Shown: positions 14,541 through 21,934 of the stretch, piece after piece
How the letters are laid out: every line of letters begins with the position of its first letter
Position numbering within the stretch: position 1 is the first letter of the stretch
Position numbers and translations under genes: made by a program
The notes under the pieces: generated by a model
Databases searched by the model: none
What the model was told of the DNA's origin: nothing
The model's input: only the letters and a program-made list of their open reading frames with translations
Source of the DNA: Lachnospiraceae bacterium
Lineage (GTDB): Bacteria; Bacillota; Clostridia; Lachnospirales; Lachnospiraceae
Direction of reading: 5' to 3'
Length of the DNA stretch: 39,186 nt
Assembly (NCBI GenBank): GCA_017442585.1
Contig: JAFRZM010000032.1
Coordinates: 1-39,186 of the forward strand

Positions 14541-15713
14541 ATGCGAAGAATATGTGTAGTGACATCAACGAGAGCAGACTACGGAATATTGTCCGGGCTT
14601 ATTCGTGCGATAAGTCGTGACAGCGAGCTTGAATTACAGCTCGTTGTAACAGGCATGCATCTCCTTCCGGAATTTGGCAATACAGTAGAAGAAATAGAAA
14701 AAGACGGATTTGAGATAGCCGCGCGTATAGATATAATGGAAAAAGGCGATACACCGCTTGATATGGTTAAGGTCACCGCTAACGCCACGAATAAATTCGC
14801 GGAGTATTTTGATAAAGAACGCCCTGACCTTGTGGTTATCTTAGGCGACAGAGCTGAGATGCTCGGCGTCGGAACGGCGGCATTTTTACTTAATGTTCCG
14901 ATAGCACATATTCATGGCGGAGAGCTTACGTTTGGTGCGGTAGATGACGGTGTAAGACATTGTCTTACCAAGATGAGTAAGCTTCACTTCGTGGCAGCGG
15001 AAGAATATCGCCACCGCGTAATCCAGATGGGTGAGAATCCTGACTGCGTATATAATGTCGGTGCGATGGGCGTTGAAAATGCCCGTAAGATGGTAAAGTT
15101 CTCCGACGCGGAAGTTAGAAAGAAACTTAATATAAAGGAAGACAGTCCTTACGTTATAGTAACTTTCCATCCGGAAACGCAAAGTATCCTTGGCGCTATG
15201 CTTCAGGTACAGCCGCTGGTACGTGCGATGAAGGCTAATCCGCAGTATACATATATAATTACAAAGGCTAATTCGGATGCGGGCGGAAGAACCATAAATG
15301 AGCTTTGGGAAAAGGAATGTCAGACAGAGGAGAATTGGCATCTTTTCGCATCGCTTGGTGCAAAGCTTTATTTAAGCGCAGTAAAGAATGCGGAATTTGT
15401 TATGGGTAATTCTTCATCAGCGATATTGGAGGTTCCGTCATTTAAGATACCGTCGATTAATATTGGTGAGCGTCAGGCGGGACGCCTTATGGCGAAGTCC
15501 ATAATTCATGCGGAAAATAACGAAGAAGCGATTAAGCTTGCAATGAAAGAAGCGGAGAACGCAAGAGATGAAGACAGATACCGCTTTATGGAAAGCCCGT
15601 TTGGTGAAGGGGATACAGCGGACAAGATTTTGGATATCATAAAAGAGAATCTTCGTTATAACAGACTCGAACACAGAAAGGAATTCATGGACCTCGAGTA
15701 TGAAACAGAGTAA
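14541..15713 (+). CDS. legG: Hydrolysing NDP-sugar 2-epimerase, NeuC/LegG
   Basis: Removes the nucleotide and inverts C2 of the NDP-2,4-diacetamido-trideoxyglucose intermediate, leaving the free mannose-configured sugar for the synthase. The 390-residue GT-B fold protein has the NeuC opening RRICVVTSTRADYG (2-15), VILGDRAEM and AHIHGGELTFGAVDDGVRH, then GNSSSAILEVPS and NIGERQAGR in the C-terminal nucleotide site. LegG is preferred over sialic acid NeuC because LegB and PtmE lie upstream. GGAGG precedes ATG 14541. It overlaps the next gene by 14 bases, so the two are coupled. Confidence 0.9.
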   Translation: MRRICVVTSTRADYGILSGLIRAISRDSELELQLVVTGMHLLPEFGNTVEEIEKDGFEIAARIDIMEKGDTPLDMVKVTANATNKFAEYFDKERPDLVVILGDRAEMLGVGTAAFLLNVPIAHIHGGELTFGAVDDGVRHCLTKMSKLHFVAAEEYRHRVIQMGENPDCVYNVGAMGVENARKMVKFSDAEVRKKLNIKEDSPYVIVTFHPETQSILGAMLQVQPLVRAMKANPQYTYIITKANSDAGGRTINELWEKECQTEENWHLFASLGAKLYLSAVKNAEFVMGNSSSAILEVPSFKIPSINIGERQAGRLMAKSIIHAENNEEAIKLAMKEAENARDEDRYRFMESPFGEGDTADKILDIIKENLRYNRLEHRKEFMDLEYETE

Positions 15714-16401
15714 TCTATGTATAATACCGGCACGTTCCGGTTCAAAAGGATTAAAAGACAAGAATATCAAGATGTTTTGCGGAAGACCGTTAGTGGCATT
15801 GACTATTGAGGCTGCGTTAAATTCAAAGCTTTTTGATGAGGTTATGGTATCGACAGATTCTGAATTATATGCGGAGATTGCACGTGACTTTGGCGCAGCG
15901 GTACCGTTCCTTCGAAGCGATGAGATGGCGACTGACAAAGCCGGCACTTGGGATACCGCTCGTGAAGTTGTTTCTAAATATAGAGAGCTTGGAAAAGAAT
16001 TCGATACGATATGCCTCTTACAGCCGACTTCTCCTATGAGAACTTCAGAAGATATAGTTAATGCATATAAAATATTTGAAGAAAGAAATGCAGATGCTGT
16101 TGTAGGCGTATGCCCGTTAGAGCATCCGATAAAGATATGTAACACTTTAAAAGAAAATGACTCTTTGGACGGCTTCTTTGATTCGAATGCATCGGGCCGT
16201 CGCCAGGACGGAGATAAGTATTACAGAATAAACGGCGCGATGTACATTCAAAAGGTTGCGTTATTGGAAAATCACGAGAATCTTTACGGTGAAAGGTCTT
16301 TTGCCTATATAATGGATAAAGTAAACTCCGTGGACATCGATGATGAAGCAGACTTTATAATGGCGGAAGTGTTATTTAAGAAGTATCGCGAGGAGGAGTA
16401 A
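15700..16401 (+). CDS. legF: CMP-nonulosonate (legionaminic-type) cytidylyltransferase, NeuA/LegF
   Basis: Activates the nine-carbon acid with CTP to the CMP-sugar used by Maf. The 233-residue single-domain enzyme shows the family CTP-binding motif IIPARSGSKGLKDKN (8-22), LLQPTSPMRTSEDI and a C-terminal DIDDEADF metal-binding motif. It starts within legG (14-base overlap) and ends the sugar run just before a bidirectional terminator. The NeuB-type synthase that makes its substrate is not in the window. Confidence 0.92.
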   Translation: MKQSNLCIIPARSGSKGLKDKNIKMFCGRPLVALTIEAALNSKLFDEVMVSTDSELYAEIARDFGAAVPFLRSDEMATDKAGTWDTAREVVSKYRELGKEFDTICLLQPTSPMRTSEDIVNAYKIFEERNADAVVGVCPLEHPIKICNTLKENDSLDGFFDSNASGRRQDGDKYYRINGAMYIQKVALLENHENLYGERSFAYIMDKVNSVDIDDEADFIMAEVLFKKYREEE

Positions 16402-16450
16402 GAACTCAATCGCGTGCACAGTATTTGAATATGAATACTTAACCACATAA

Positions 16451-16480
16451 AAATCCCGCAAGGTGCACCTTGCGGGATTT
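16451..16480. terminator. Bidirectional terminator between legF and the FliD-like gene
   Basis: A perfect 30-base palindrome (arms of 15: AAATCCCGCAAGGTG and its reverse complement), about 50 bases after legF and 28 bases after the end of the convergent FliD-like gene. A-rich sequence to the left and ATTTGTT to the right allow termination both ways. Confidence 0.85.
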
Positions 16481-16508
16481 GTTATAAGCCGGCATTCACT
16501 TTACCTTA

Positions 16509-17822
16509 TCAGATATATGAATCCATCATCATGCCGGCATAAAGTGAGGTCGCATATGGTGTATTAAATTCTCTACCCGGATTCTTATATGCTACAACTA
16601 CTTTGTTCATATAAGATACAGGATTTATCGAAATCTGCGATGCTCTCTGCGCAGCGGCATTTTTGAATGAATTCAGTTCATTAAATATGTTGCCTTCTGT
16701 GTCATTCTTAACTGCTTCGGTAAAAGTATCTTTATTAATGGAGATTGCTCCATTGTCATCGACCATAAGTCCTAAAGGTTCGAGCCTCTCTCTCATGCCG
16801 TTTGATACGACTGAAAGATCATGCTGTAACTTCGCTGTGTGCTGACCTTCTTTTGCTTCTGAATTGGAAGATACGGCTACATTTATGGTCTTATTAAATG
16901 AGTTGACTAATTTGCTTACGTTATCGTATATAGCGTCGGCGTCGTTCTCGAATCCGATTCTTGCTTCGCCACCGTCCTCATGAGCATCTACGAGCGTTAT
17001 CTCGAATTCTTTGTTGATGGTAAACGTATTGGCAAGTGAGTGATGCTCGGTTCCGTTAAGGGTAAATGTGGAGCTTACCGCCGGATCCGTTATCTCGTCT
17101 ATACCGAGAACATTCATCGCTACGTGTGACTGTGGGTCTCCGCCTGCGGTGATATTAAATAAGAAGTTCTCCGATTCTGCAAGTCCTGTTTCTTTTGAAG
17201 TAAGAACCAGTGCCTGCCAATCACCGTTCGTTGTATCGATTGAAGCACTAACGCCTACATTTGCCGTATTGATAAGCTTTGAAAGCTTATTTAATACTGT
17301 CTTATTGGTATCCTTATCGCCAACGGCGAACTGGAACTCGTATGTACTTGATTCGTTTTGAAGATCGAAAGTATATACACCACTCTTAATATCGCGAAGG
17401 TTAGGATCCAGGTACTTGCCGTGGTTGACCTGCGGCTTGGCCAGATTCTTAACCGATAATGTGAATGTATCTGTAAGTTCGGATTCGTCTTCGTCACCTA
17501 CGTACGATACCTTAACGTGATCTTCGTCGCTAGACGCTGCTACTTTTTTCTTGAATAAGCCCTTCTTAACGTCGTCAGGTTGTGACAGTGAATGTGCTGT
17601 CTTTGTAAGCTCTAACGCGGACTCCTTGATATCTATCGCGAACCTGGATGCGTCGCCTGTATCCAGACCAAGGACCTTGTACAGAGGGTTGTTCTTATTC
17701 ACTTTTACCATTTCGTTGTAAATGGAGCGCAGCTCACTCTTCTTATGAGTGTCATAGCGGTTAACAGTATTGTTACCGTATGTACTAAGATAATAATTAT
17801 AGATAGTATCAATTGCTGCCAT
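16509..17822 (-). CDS. FliD-like flagellar cap/hook-associated protein 2 homologue
   Basis: A 437-residue protein with no signal peptide, as expected for a flagellar export substrate. The best support is the C-terminal part (about 300-400): a segment with VSKLVNSFN, followed by RERLEPLGLMVDDNGAISINKDTFTEAV. This pattern is typical of the FliD C-terminal domain. The middle (about 120-290) is beta-rich with ADK-like repeats. The usual FliD N- and C-terminal coiled-coil D0 parts look reduced or absent; it ends at MMMDSYI without heptads. A sigma-28-like promoter and AAAGGAGGGG precede the ATG. It could be the filament cap, a second cap, or a secreted FliD paralogue; the match is weaker than for its neighbours. 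Confidence 0.6.
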   Translation of the reverse strand: MAAIDTIYNYYLSTYGNNTVNRYDTHKKSELRSIYNEMVKVNKNNPLYKVLGLDTGDASRFAIDIKESALELTKTAHSLSQPDDVKKGLFKKKVAASSDEDHVKVSYVGDEDESELTDTFTLSVKNLAKPQVNHGKYLDPNLRDIKSGVYTFDLQNESSTYEFQFAVGDKDTNKTVLNKLSKLINTANVGVSASIDTTNGDWQALVLTSKETGLAESENFLFNITAGGDPQSHVAMNVLGIDEITDPAVSSTFTLNGTEHHSLANTFTINKEFEITLVDAHEDGGEARIGFENDADAIYDNVSKLVNSFNKTINVAVSSNSEAKEGQHTAKLQHDLSVVSNGMRERLEPLGLMVDDNGAISINKDTFTEAVKNDTEGNIFNELNSFKNAAAQRASQISINPVSYMNKVVVAYKNPGREFNTPYATSLYAGMMMDSYI

Positions 17823-17861
17823 AAGACTTCCCCTCCTTTCTTCCTTGAAATTACGACAATC

Positions 17862-17889
17862 CTATCGCGGGGTATAGTAAATCCATTTA
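17862..17889 (-). promoter_or_regulatory. Sigma-28-like promoter of the FliD-like gene
   Basis: On the minus strand TAAA (17889-17886) and GCGATAG (17868-17862) are 17 bases apart, resembling the two flagellin promoters (TAAA/TTAA and TCGATAT) with one extra base of spacing. It lies about 40 bases before the start and supports a flagellar role. Confidence 0.5.
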
Positions 17890-18074
17890 TACATACTCAT
17901 CATATCATGCTATGGAAAAAAAGTACATAGGAAAATTTAAATATTTCACTGACTTTTCACAAATATATGGTATACGCGCGTGAAAAGATAGGGAAAAGCT
18001 CTTGATTTATCGATATTTACATGATAAACTATACTCCGTCAGCAAGAGAAAATCAACAATATATAAATTTTTCC

Positions 18075-18104
18075 TTGACACAGACTATAATTCCGTGATA
18101 GTAT
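18075..18104 (+). promoter_or_regulatory. Sigma-A promoter of rpmG-secE-nusG-rplKA
   Basis: TTGACA at 18075-18080 and TAGTAT at 18099-18104 with an 18-base spacer. Transcription would start near 18111, giving a leader of about 110 bases with one 7-bp hairpin before GGAGGTGG and the rpmG ATG. Confidence 0.75.
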
Positions 18105-18223
18105 ATTCTAGCTATGGAAGTAGGTCTTTTTTTTATGCCTAAAATCATAAAAGTACGCAGCAACCCAACACTGCGTAGGATTTATTTCATATAGGTAAGA
18201 AATTTAGTGGAGGTGGAAGTTTA

Positions 18224-18373
18224 ATGCGCACAAGAATTACATTGGCATGTACAGAATGCAAACAGCGTAACTACAACATGACCAAAGACAAGAAAACTCA
18301 TCCTGACAGAATGGAAACGAAGAAGTACTGCAGATTCTGCAAGACTCACACGTTACATAAAGAAACAAAGTAA
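18224..18373 (+). CDS. rpmG: 50S ribosomal protein L33
   Basis: A 49-residue zinc-type L33 of the large subunit, read directly from the sequence. It begins [17 protein letters not shown] and ends [13 protein letters not shown] (9-12) and CRFC (about 36-39) supply four Cys ligands for zinc (the C+ form). GGAGGTGG precedes ATG 18224. L33 before secE is the normal Firmicute order. Downstream spacing to secE is 18 bases. Confidence 0.95.
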   Translation: MRTRITLACTECKQRNYNMTKDKKTHPDRMETKKYCRFCKTHTLHKETK

Positions 18374-18391
18374 GGGTGAAGGAGTAAGATT

Positions 18392-18583
18392 ATGAGTGAA
18401 GAAAAGAAAACGAGCTTTTTTACAGGTCTCAAGCAGGAATTTCACAAGATAATCTGGCCTAATAAAAATTCTCTTGTTCGTCAGACAATCGCAGTTGTCG
18501 TTGTCACAGTAATACTCGGGCTTATCATTGCGGGTGTTGACTATGTGGCACAGCTTGGTATTGATGTCTTAATGAATTTATAA
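18392..18583 (+). CDS. secE: Preprotein translocase subunit SecE
   Basis: A 63-residue single-span SecE, the clamp subunit of the SecYEG channel. The amphipathic segment FFTGLKQEFHKIIWPNKNSL (about 9-28) is the conserved cytoplasmic surface helix, followed by one membrane segment (about 32-60, TIAVVVVTVILGLIIAGVDYV). Short single-span length is usual in Gram-positives. GGTGAAGGAG lies before the ATG; it sits between rpmG and nusG as expected. Confidence 0.95.
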   Translation: MSEEKKTSFFTGLKQEFHKIIWPNKNSLVRQTIAVVVVTVILGLIIAGVDYVAQLGIDVLMNL

Positions 18584-18596
18584 AAGGAGAATTTAT

Positions 18597-19112
18597 ATGG
18601 CAGAGGCACGCTGGTATGTAGTTCATACCTACTCAGGTTATGAGAACAAGGTAAAAGCGAACATTGATAAGGCAATCGAGAACCGTCATCTTGAAAACGA
18701 GATCCTCGAGGTTTCAGTACCTACGCAGGAAGTTGTTGAACTTAAAGATGGTGTCAGGAAACAGTCTACCAGAAAGATGTTTCCGGGTTATGTGCTGATC
18801 AAGATGGTAATGAATGATGACACATGGTATGTAGTCAGAAATACCAGAGGAGTTACCGGATTTGTCGGTCCGGGATCTAAGCCGGTACCATTAACCGAAG
18901 AAGAGATGGCCAATCTCGGAATCAAGCGTGAAAACATCGAAGTTGACTTCGAAGTGGGCGATATGATAACAGTAATCGGCGGTGTTTGGAAAGATACAGT
19001 CGGCGCTATCGTATCAATCAACGAGCGTAAGCAGTCAGTTACTATCAATGTTGACATGTTCGGTCGCGAAACACCGGTAGAAATAAGTTTCGCAGATATT
19101 AAAAAGATGTAA
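18597..19112 (+). CDS. nusG: Transcription termination/antitermination factor NusG
   Basis: Binds RNA polymerase to modulate pausing and links it to ribosomes or Rho. The 171 residues comprise the NGN domain (about 1-110; ARWYVVHTYSGYENKVKANI, FPGYVLIKM, VRNTRGVTGFVG) and a C-terminal KOW domain (about 118-170; FEVGDMITVIGGVWKDTVG). Length is standard, with AAGGAGA before the ATG and 13 bases after secE. Confidence 0.97.
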   Translation: MAEARWYVVHTYSGYENKVKANIDKAIENRHLENEILEVSVPTQEVVELKDGVRKQSTRKMFPGYVLIKMVMNDDTWYVVRNTRGVTGFVGPGSKPVPLTEEEMANLGIKRENIEVDFEVGDMITVIGGVWKDTVGAIVSINERKQSVTINVDMFGRETPVEISFADIKKM

Positions 19113-19145
19113 ATGAGTGTTTTAATGTAAGGAGGCAATTCCAAA

Positions 19146-19571
19146 ATGGCTAAGAAAGTAGAAGGATATATAAAATTGCAGATACCTGCAGGCAAGGCAA
19201 CTCCGGCACCGCCAGTAGGTCCTGCACTTGGACAGCATGGTGTAAACATTGTCGAGTTTACAAAGCAGTTCAATGCAAAGACTGCAGATAAGGGTGATAC
19301 GATAATCCCTGTAGTTATTACTGTATATGCAGATAAGAGCTTCAGCTTTATCACAAAGACACCACCTGCAGCAGTACTTATCAAGAAGGCATGCAAGATT
19401 CAGAAGGCATCAGGCACACCTAACAAGACTAAGGTAGCTACAATTACCAAGGCACAGCTTAAGGAAATCGCTGAAGTTAAGATGGCTGACTTAAACGCAG
19501 CATCTATCGAAGCAGCTATGAGCATGATCGCCGGTACATGCCGTTCAATGGGCGTTGCTGTTGAAGAATAA
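19146..19571 (+). CDS. rplK: 50S ribosomal protein L11
   Basis: Component of the GTPase-associated centre on 23S rRNA. The 141 residues show the N-terminal domain ([22 protein letters not shown], about 8-29, with the conserved proline run) and the RNA-binding C-terminal domain (about 72-141; [25 protein letters not shown]). Length is standard. AAGGAGG lies before the ATG. Confidence 0.97.
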   Translation: MAKKVEGYIKLQIPAGKATPAPPVGPALGQHGVNIVEFTKQFNAKTADKGDTIIPVVITVYADKSFSFITKTPPAAVLIKKACKIQKASGTPNKTKVATITKAQLKEIAEVKMADLNAASIEAAMSMIAGTCRSMGVAVEE

Positions 19572-19601
19572 TGAGAGCTGAACGAGAGTGAAGCTCGAAT
19601 G

Positions 19602-19633
19602 GAAAATGTTTTTGCGAAGCAATAAACATTTTC
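19602..19633 (+). other. Long hairpin in the rplK-rplA gap
   Basis: GAAAATGTTT-TTGC / GCAA-T-AAACATTTTC forms a 14-bp stem with a GAA loop and one bulged T. A small CGAG / CTCG hairpin lies just upstream (about 19583-19597). No T-run follows, so it is not a standard terminator; it could be an RNA-processing or pausing element, or a dispersed repeat. Confidence 0.5.
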
Positions 19634-19669
19634 GACCGATTAAACGATTAATTTAAAGTTTGAAAATTT

Positions 19670-19700
19670 GGTGGGAGGGTCCTCTCCCGATATAACCACA
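19670..19700 (+). promoter_or_regulatory. Candidate L1-binding mRNA hairpin before rplA
   Basis: GGTGGGAGGGTCCTCTCCC-GATATAA-CCAC folds as a GGGAG / CTCCC stem with an outer GTGG / CCAC stem, separated on the 3' side by an unpaired GATATAA. An asymmetric loop between two short stems resembles the L1-binding site of 23S rRNA and of L1 autoregulatory leaders. It ends directly at the AGGAGG of rplA, where bound L1 would block translation. Inference from structure. Confidence 0.55.
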
Positions 19701-19716
19701 GGAGGTATATTTAATT

Positions 19717-20409
19717 ATGCAAAGAGGAAAGAGATATAACGAGGCTGCAAAGGCAATCGACAAGACTATGCAGTACGAAGTAGCTGACGCAATTGCACTC
19801 GCAAAGAAGTCAGCAGTAGCCAAGTTTGATGAGACTATCGAAGCTCATATCAGAACAGGTTGTGATGGACGTCACGCAGATCAGCAGATCCGTGGTGCCG
19901 TTGTTCTTCCTCATGGAACAGGTAAGACAGTTCGCGTTTTAGTATTCGCTAAGAACGAGAAGATTGACGAAGCACTTAAGGCTGGCGCTGATTACGCAGG
20001 CGGTGAAGAGTTAATTCCAAAGATCCAGAACGAAGGCTGGTTCGAATTTGATGTAGTAGTTGCTACACCTGATATGATGGGTGTTGTAGGTCGTTTAGGA
20101 CGTGTACTCGGACCTAAGGGCTTAATGCCAAACCCGAAGGCAGGTACAGTTACTATGGATATCACAAAGGCTGTTAATGATATTAAGGCTGGTAAGATCG
20201 AGTACAGACTTGACAAGGCAAATATTATCCACGTACCAGTTGGAAAAGCATCATTTACAGAAGAACAGTTATCAGATAACTTCCGCGCTTTAATGGATGC
20301 AATTATCAAGGCTAAGCCGGCAGCATTAAAGGGACAGTACTTAAAGAGCGTAACACTTGCTCCTACAATGGGACCTGGTGTTAAGATCAACGTTAACAAG
20401 CTTGCTTAA
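19717..20409 (+). CDS. rplA: 50S ribosomal protein L1
   Basis: Forms the L1 stalk at the ribosomal exit site and often represses its own mRNA. The 230 residues match the family in length, with [24 protein letters not shown] (about 47-70) and [20 protein letters not shown] (about 127-146). It starts 145 bases after rplK, a wide gap that holds two structured elements. CAGGAGG precedes ATG 19717. Confidence 0.97.
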   Translation: MQRGKRYNEAAKAIDKTMQYEVADAIALAKKSAVAKFDETIEAHIRTGCDGRHADQQIRGAVVLPHGTGKTVRVLVFAKNEKIDEALKAGADYAGGEELIPKIQNEGWFEFDVVVATPDMMGVVGRLGRVLGPKGLMPNPKAGTVTMDITKAVNDIKAGKIEYRLDKANIIHVPVGKASFTEEQLSDNFRALMDAIIKAKPAALKGQYLKSVTLAPTMGPGVKINVNKLA

Positions 20410-20416
20410 TTCCTTT

Positions 20417-20436
20417 AAGGTAAAAGCTTTTTCCTT
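20417..20436 (+). other. Near-palindrome after rplA (AAGGTAAAAGCTTTTTCCTT)
   Basis: A 20-base inverted repeat with one mismatched pair, 8 bases after the rplA stop. It shares its core with perfect palindromes at 11645-11662 and 38642-38661. No clear T-run follows, so it is at best a weak terminator. Confidence 0.5.
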
Positions 20437-20473
20437 GGGATATTACTTATGCGCAAAAAGTGATATCGAAGGA

Positions 20474-20502
20474 TTGACATCTATTATACATCGTGATATA
20501 AT
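20474..20502 (+). promoter_or_regulatory. Consensus sigma-A promoter of rplJ-rplL
   Basis: TTGACA (20474-20479), a 17-base spacer and TATAAT (20497-20502): a perfect consensus. Start of transcription is expected near 20509, at the head of the L10 leader. Confidence 0.9.
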
Positions 20503-20509
20503 CACGTTT

Positions 20510-20640
20510 GTGCTTTGAGAAAAGCACTACCGAAGACAGCAGGTGTGGGTACACATAACGCATGCAACCTGCCGAGGATTTTATGAATTGTTTTGATTTT
20601 ATAAACCTCTTTTGTTTTCGGACAAAAGAGGTTTTCTTTT
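20510..20640 (+). ncRNA. Ribosomal protein L10 leader with attenuator
   Basis: The transcript start is followed by a structured stretch (GCTTTGAGAAAAGC; GCAGGTGTGGG...GCATGCAACCTGC) of the L10-leader type, to which the L10(L12) complex binds. An intrinsic terminator follows: a 12-bp perfect stem AACCTCTTTTGT / ACAAAAGAGGTT (20604-20615, 20622-20633) and TTCTTTT. Excess L10 would favour termination before rplJ. The class is recognised from pattern and position. Confidence 0.85.
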
Positions 20641-20681
20641 CATAAAGCCTCAATATTAAAATAAATAAGGAGGTAATAAAT

Positions 20682-21173
20682 ATGGCAAAGGTAGAACTTA
20701 AGGCTCCTGTCGTTGAAGAGATCAAAAAAGCGGTCGAAGGCGCAGCAACAGTCGTTTTAGTAGACCACCGCGGACTTACTGTTGACGAAGATACAAGATT
20801 ACGTAAGCAGTTAAGAGAAGCAGGCGTTACATATAAGGTATACAAGAATACACTTATGAAGCGTGCTTTCGCAGGAACAGAGTTTGAAGCTTTATCAGTA
20901 AACCTTGAAGGACCTTCAGCTATGGCTGTTTGCAAAGAAGATGCTACAGCAGCTGCAAGAATACTTGCAAAGTTTGCTAAGGATGCTCCGGCATTAGAGC
21001 TTAAGGGCGGCGTTGTAGAAGGTACATACTACGATGCAAAGGGTATTACACAGATCGCTACAATTCCTGGAAGAGAAGAACTTCTTTCAAGATTACTTGG
21101 ATCTATGCAGTCGCCTATTACAAATATGGCTCGTGTACTTAAGCAGATCGCTGAAAAGAATGCTGAAGCTTAA
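20682..21173 (+). CDS. rplJ: 50S ribosomal protein L10
   Basis: Anchors the L7/L12 stalk and represses its own operon through the leader upstream. The 163 residues begin MAKVELKAPVVEEIKKAV and include VDHRGLTVDEDTRLRKQLREAGVTYKVYKNTL (about 27-58), the rRNA-binding domain; the C-terminal helix (about 135-160) binds L12 dimers. AAGGAGG lies before the ATG. Confidence 0.97.
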   Translation: MAKVELKAPVVEEIKKAVEGAATVVLVDHRGLTVDEDTRLRKQLREAGVTYKVYKNTLMKRAFAGTEFEALSVNLEGPSAMAVCKEDATAAARILAKFAKDAPALELKGGVVEGTYYDAKGITQIATIPGREELLSRLLGSMQSPITNMARVLKQIAEKNAEA

Positions 21174-21236
21174 TTACGAATTTGAATCAAAGAAACTATT
21201 ATTTATTAATTAATTTACAAATGGAGGTAAATTTAA

Positions 21237-21614
21237 ATGGCAAAGATGACTACAGCTGAATTTATTGAAGCTATTAAAGAGTTAAGCGTATTAGAGTTAA
21301 ATGACCTTGTAAAGGCATGTGAAGAAGAGTTTGGTGTATCTGCAGCAGCAGGTGTTGTAGTTGCAGGTCCTGCAGCAGGCGGCGCAGCAGCAGCTGAAGA
21401 GAAGGATGAGTTCGACGTAGAACTTACAGAAGTTGGTGCTGAAAAGGTTAAGGTTATCAAGGTTGTTCGTGAGCTTACAGGTCTTGGACTTAAGGAAGCT
21501 AAGGACGCAGTTGATGGCGCTCCAAAGGTAATCAAGGAAGGCGCTTCAAAGGCAGAAGCTGAAGAAGCTAAGAAGGCTCTTGAAGAGGCGGGCGCTAAGG
21601 TTACTCTTAAGTAA
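21237..21614 (+). CDS. rplL: 50S ribosomal protein L7/L12
   Basis: Multicopy stalk protein that recruits translation GTPases. The 125 residues show the N-terminal dimerisation helices (about 1-35), a short Ala/Gly-rich hinge (about 36-55, [16 protein letters not shown]) and the C-terminal factor-binding domain with [20 protein letters not shown] (about 77-96). ATGGAGG lies 9 bases before the ATG, and a strong terminator follows. Confidence 0.98.
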   Translation: MAKMTTAEFIEAIKELSVLELNDLVKACEEEFGVSAAAGVVVAGPAAGGAAAAEEKDEFDVELTEVGAEKVKVIKVVRELTGLGLKEAKDAVDGAPKVIKEGASKAEAEEAKKALEEAGAKVTLK

Positions 21615-21636
21615 TTTAACACTTACTAAAGCCATG

Positions 21637-21671
21637 AAAGGCTGCGAGTTATCGCAGCCTTTTCTTTTTTT
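21637..21671 (+). terminator. Rho-independent terminator of rplJ-rplL
   Basis: An 11-bp stem AAAGGCTGCGA / TCGCAGCCTTT with a GTTA loop, followed by TCTTTTTTT. It separates rplJL from rpoBC. Confidence 0.93.
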
Positions 21672-21686
21672 AGAATAGTTGTATGA

Positions 21687-21731
21687 GAGATGAGGGATAT
21701 ATATCCCTCATCTCACTTAAATCTCACTTAA
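21687..21731. repeat. 28-bp perfect palindrome and 11-bp tandem repeat before the rpoB promoter
   Basis: Bases 21687-21714 are a perfect palindrome (arm GAGATGAGGGATAT). Overlapping its right end, ATCTCACTTAA is repeated twice in tandem (21710-21720, 21721-21731), ending 15 bases before the -35 box. There is no adjacent T-run. It could be a second terminator-like stem or a protein-binding site; no known element is recognised. Confidence 0.8.
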
Positions 21732-21746
21732 ATTAATAAAAACATC

Positions 21747-21776
21747 TTGACGGCGACTTGAAATCCGTGGTATAGT
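21747..21776 (+). promoter_or_regulatory. Sigma-A promoter of rpoB-rpoC
   Basis: TTGACG (21747-21752), an 18-base spacer and TATAGT (21771-21776). It gives a leader of about 150 bases before the rpoB start. Confidence 0.75.
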
Positions 21777-21934
21777 ATAGGTCGCATCATTATGTAAGAA
21801 GGGGTAATCTGCGCCTTTTTACATGTAATCACTTGATAGCTAATTTTCTTATATATATTAGTTATGGGCAGCCGACCCTTTATCCTGGCGTAAGGAAAGA
21901 AGCTCGAAATAAAACGAGAGGAAGAAACTTACAT

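Larger units (their letters stand above)
17823..18223. other. Divergent intergenic region (401 bases)
   Basis: Holds, left to right, the minus-strand ribosome binding site and sigma-28-like promoter of the FliD-like gene, an AT-rich stretch of about 180 bases with nothing I can recognise (17890-18070), then the rpmG promoter and its leader with a TACGCAG / CTGCGTA hairpin (18154-18160 and 18171-18177). No RNA gene is seen. Confidence 0.7.
21615..21934. other. rplL-rpoB intergenic region (320 bases)
   Basis: Contains the rplL terminator, the palindrome and tandem repeat, the rpoB promoter and the rpoB leader. The leader has an 11-bp hairpin ATGTAAGAAGG / CCTTTTTACAT (21792-21802 and 21814-21824, one G-U pair) just after the start site. 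The rest of the leader (21825-21934) shows only a small CTCG / CGAG pairing near the ribosome binding site. Confidence 0.75.

Noticed and set aside
15438-16145. 235-codon open frame on the minus strand across legG and legF
   Set aside because: It lies entirely antisense to two well-supported coupled enzymes, has no ribosome binding site or recognisable domain, and is a by-product of their codon use.
21833-21934. Longer rpoB starting at 21833
   Set aside because: The extra 34 codons lie in the leader with its hairpin; ATG 21935 gives the normal beta N-terminus with a ribosome binding site.
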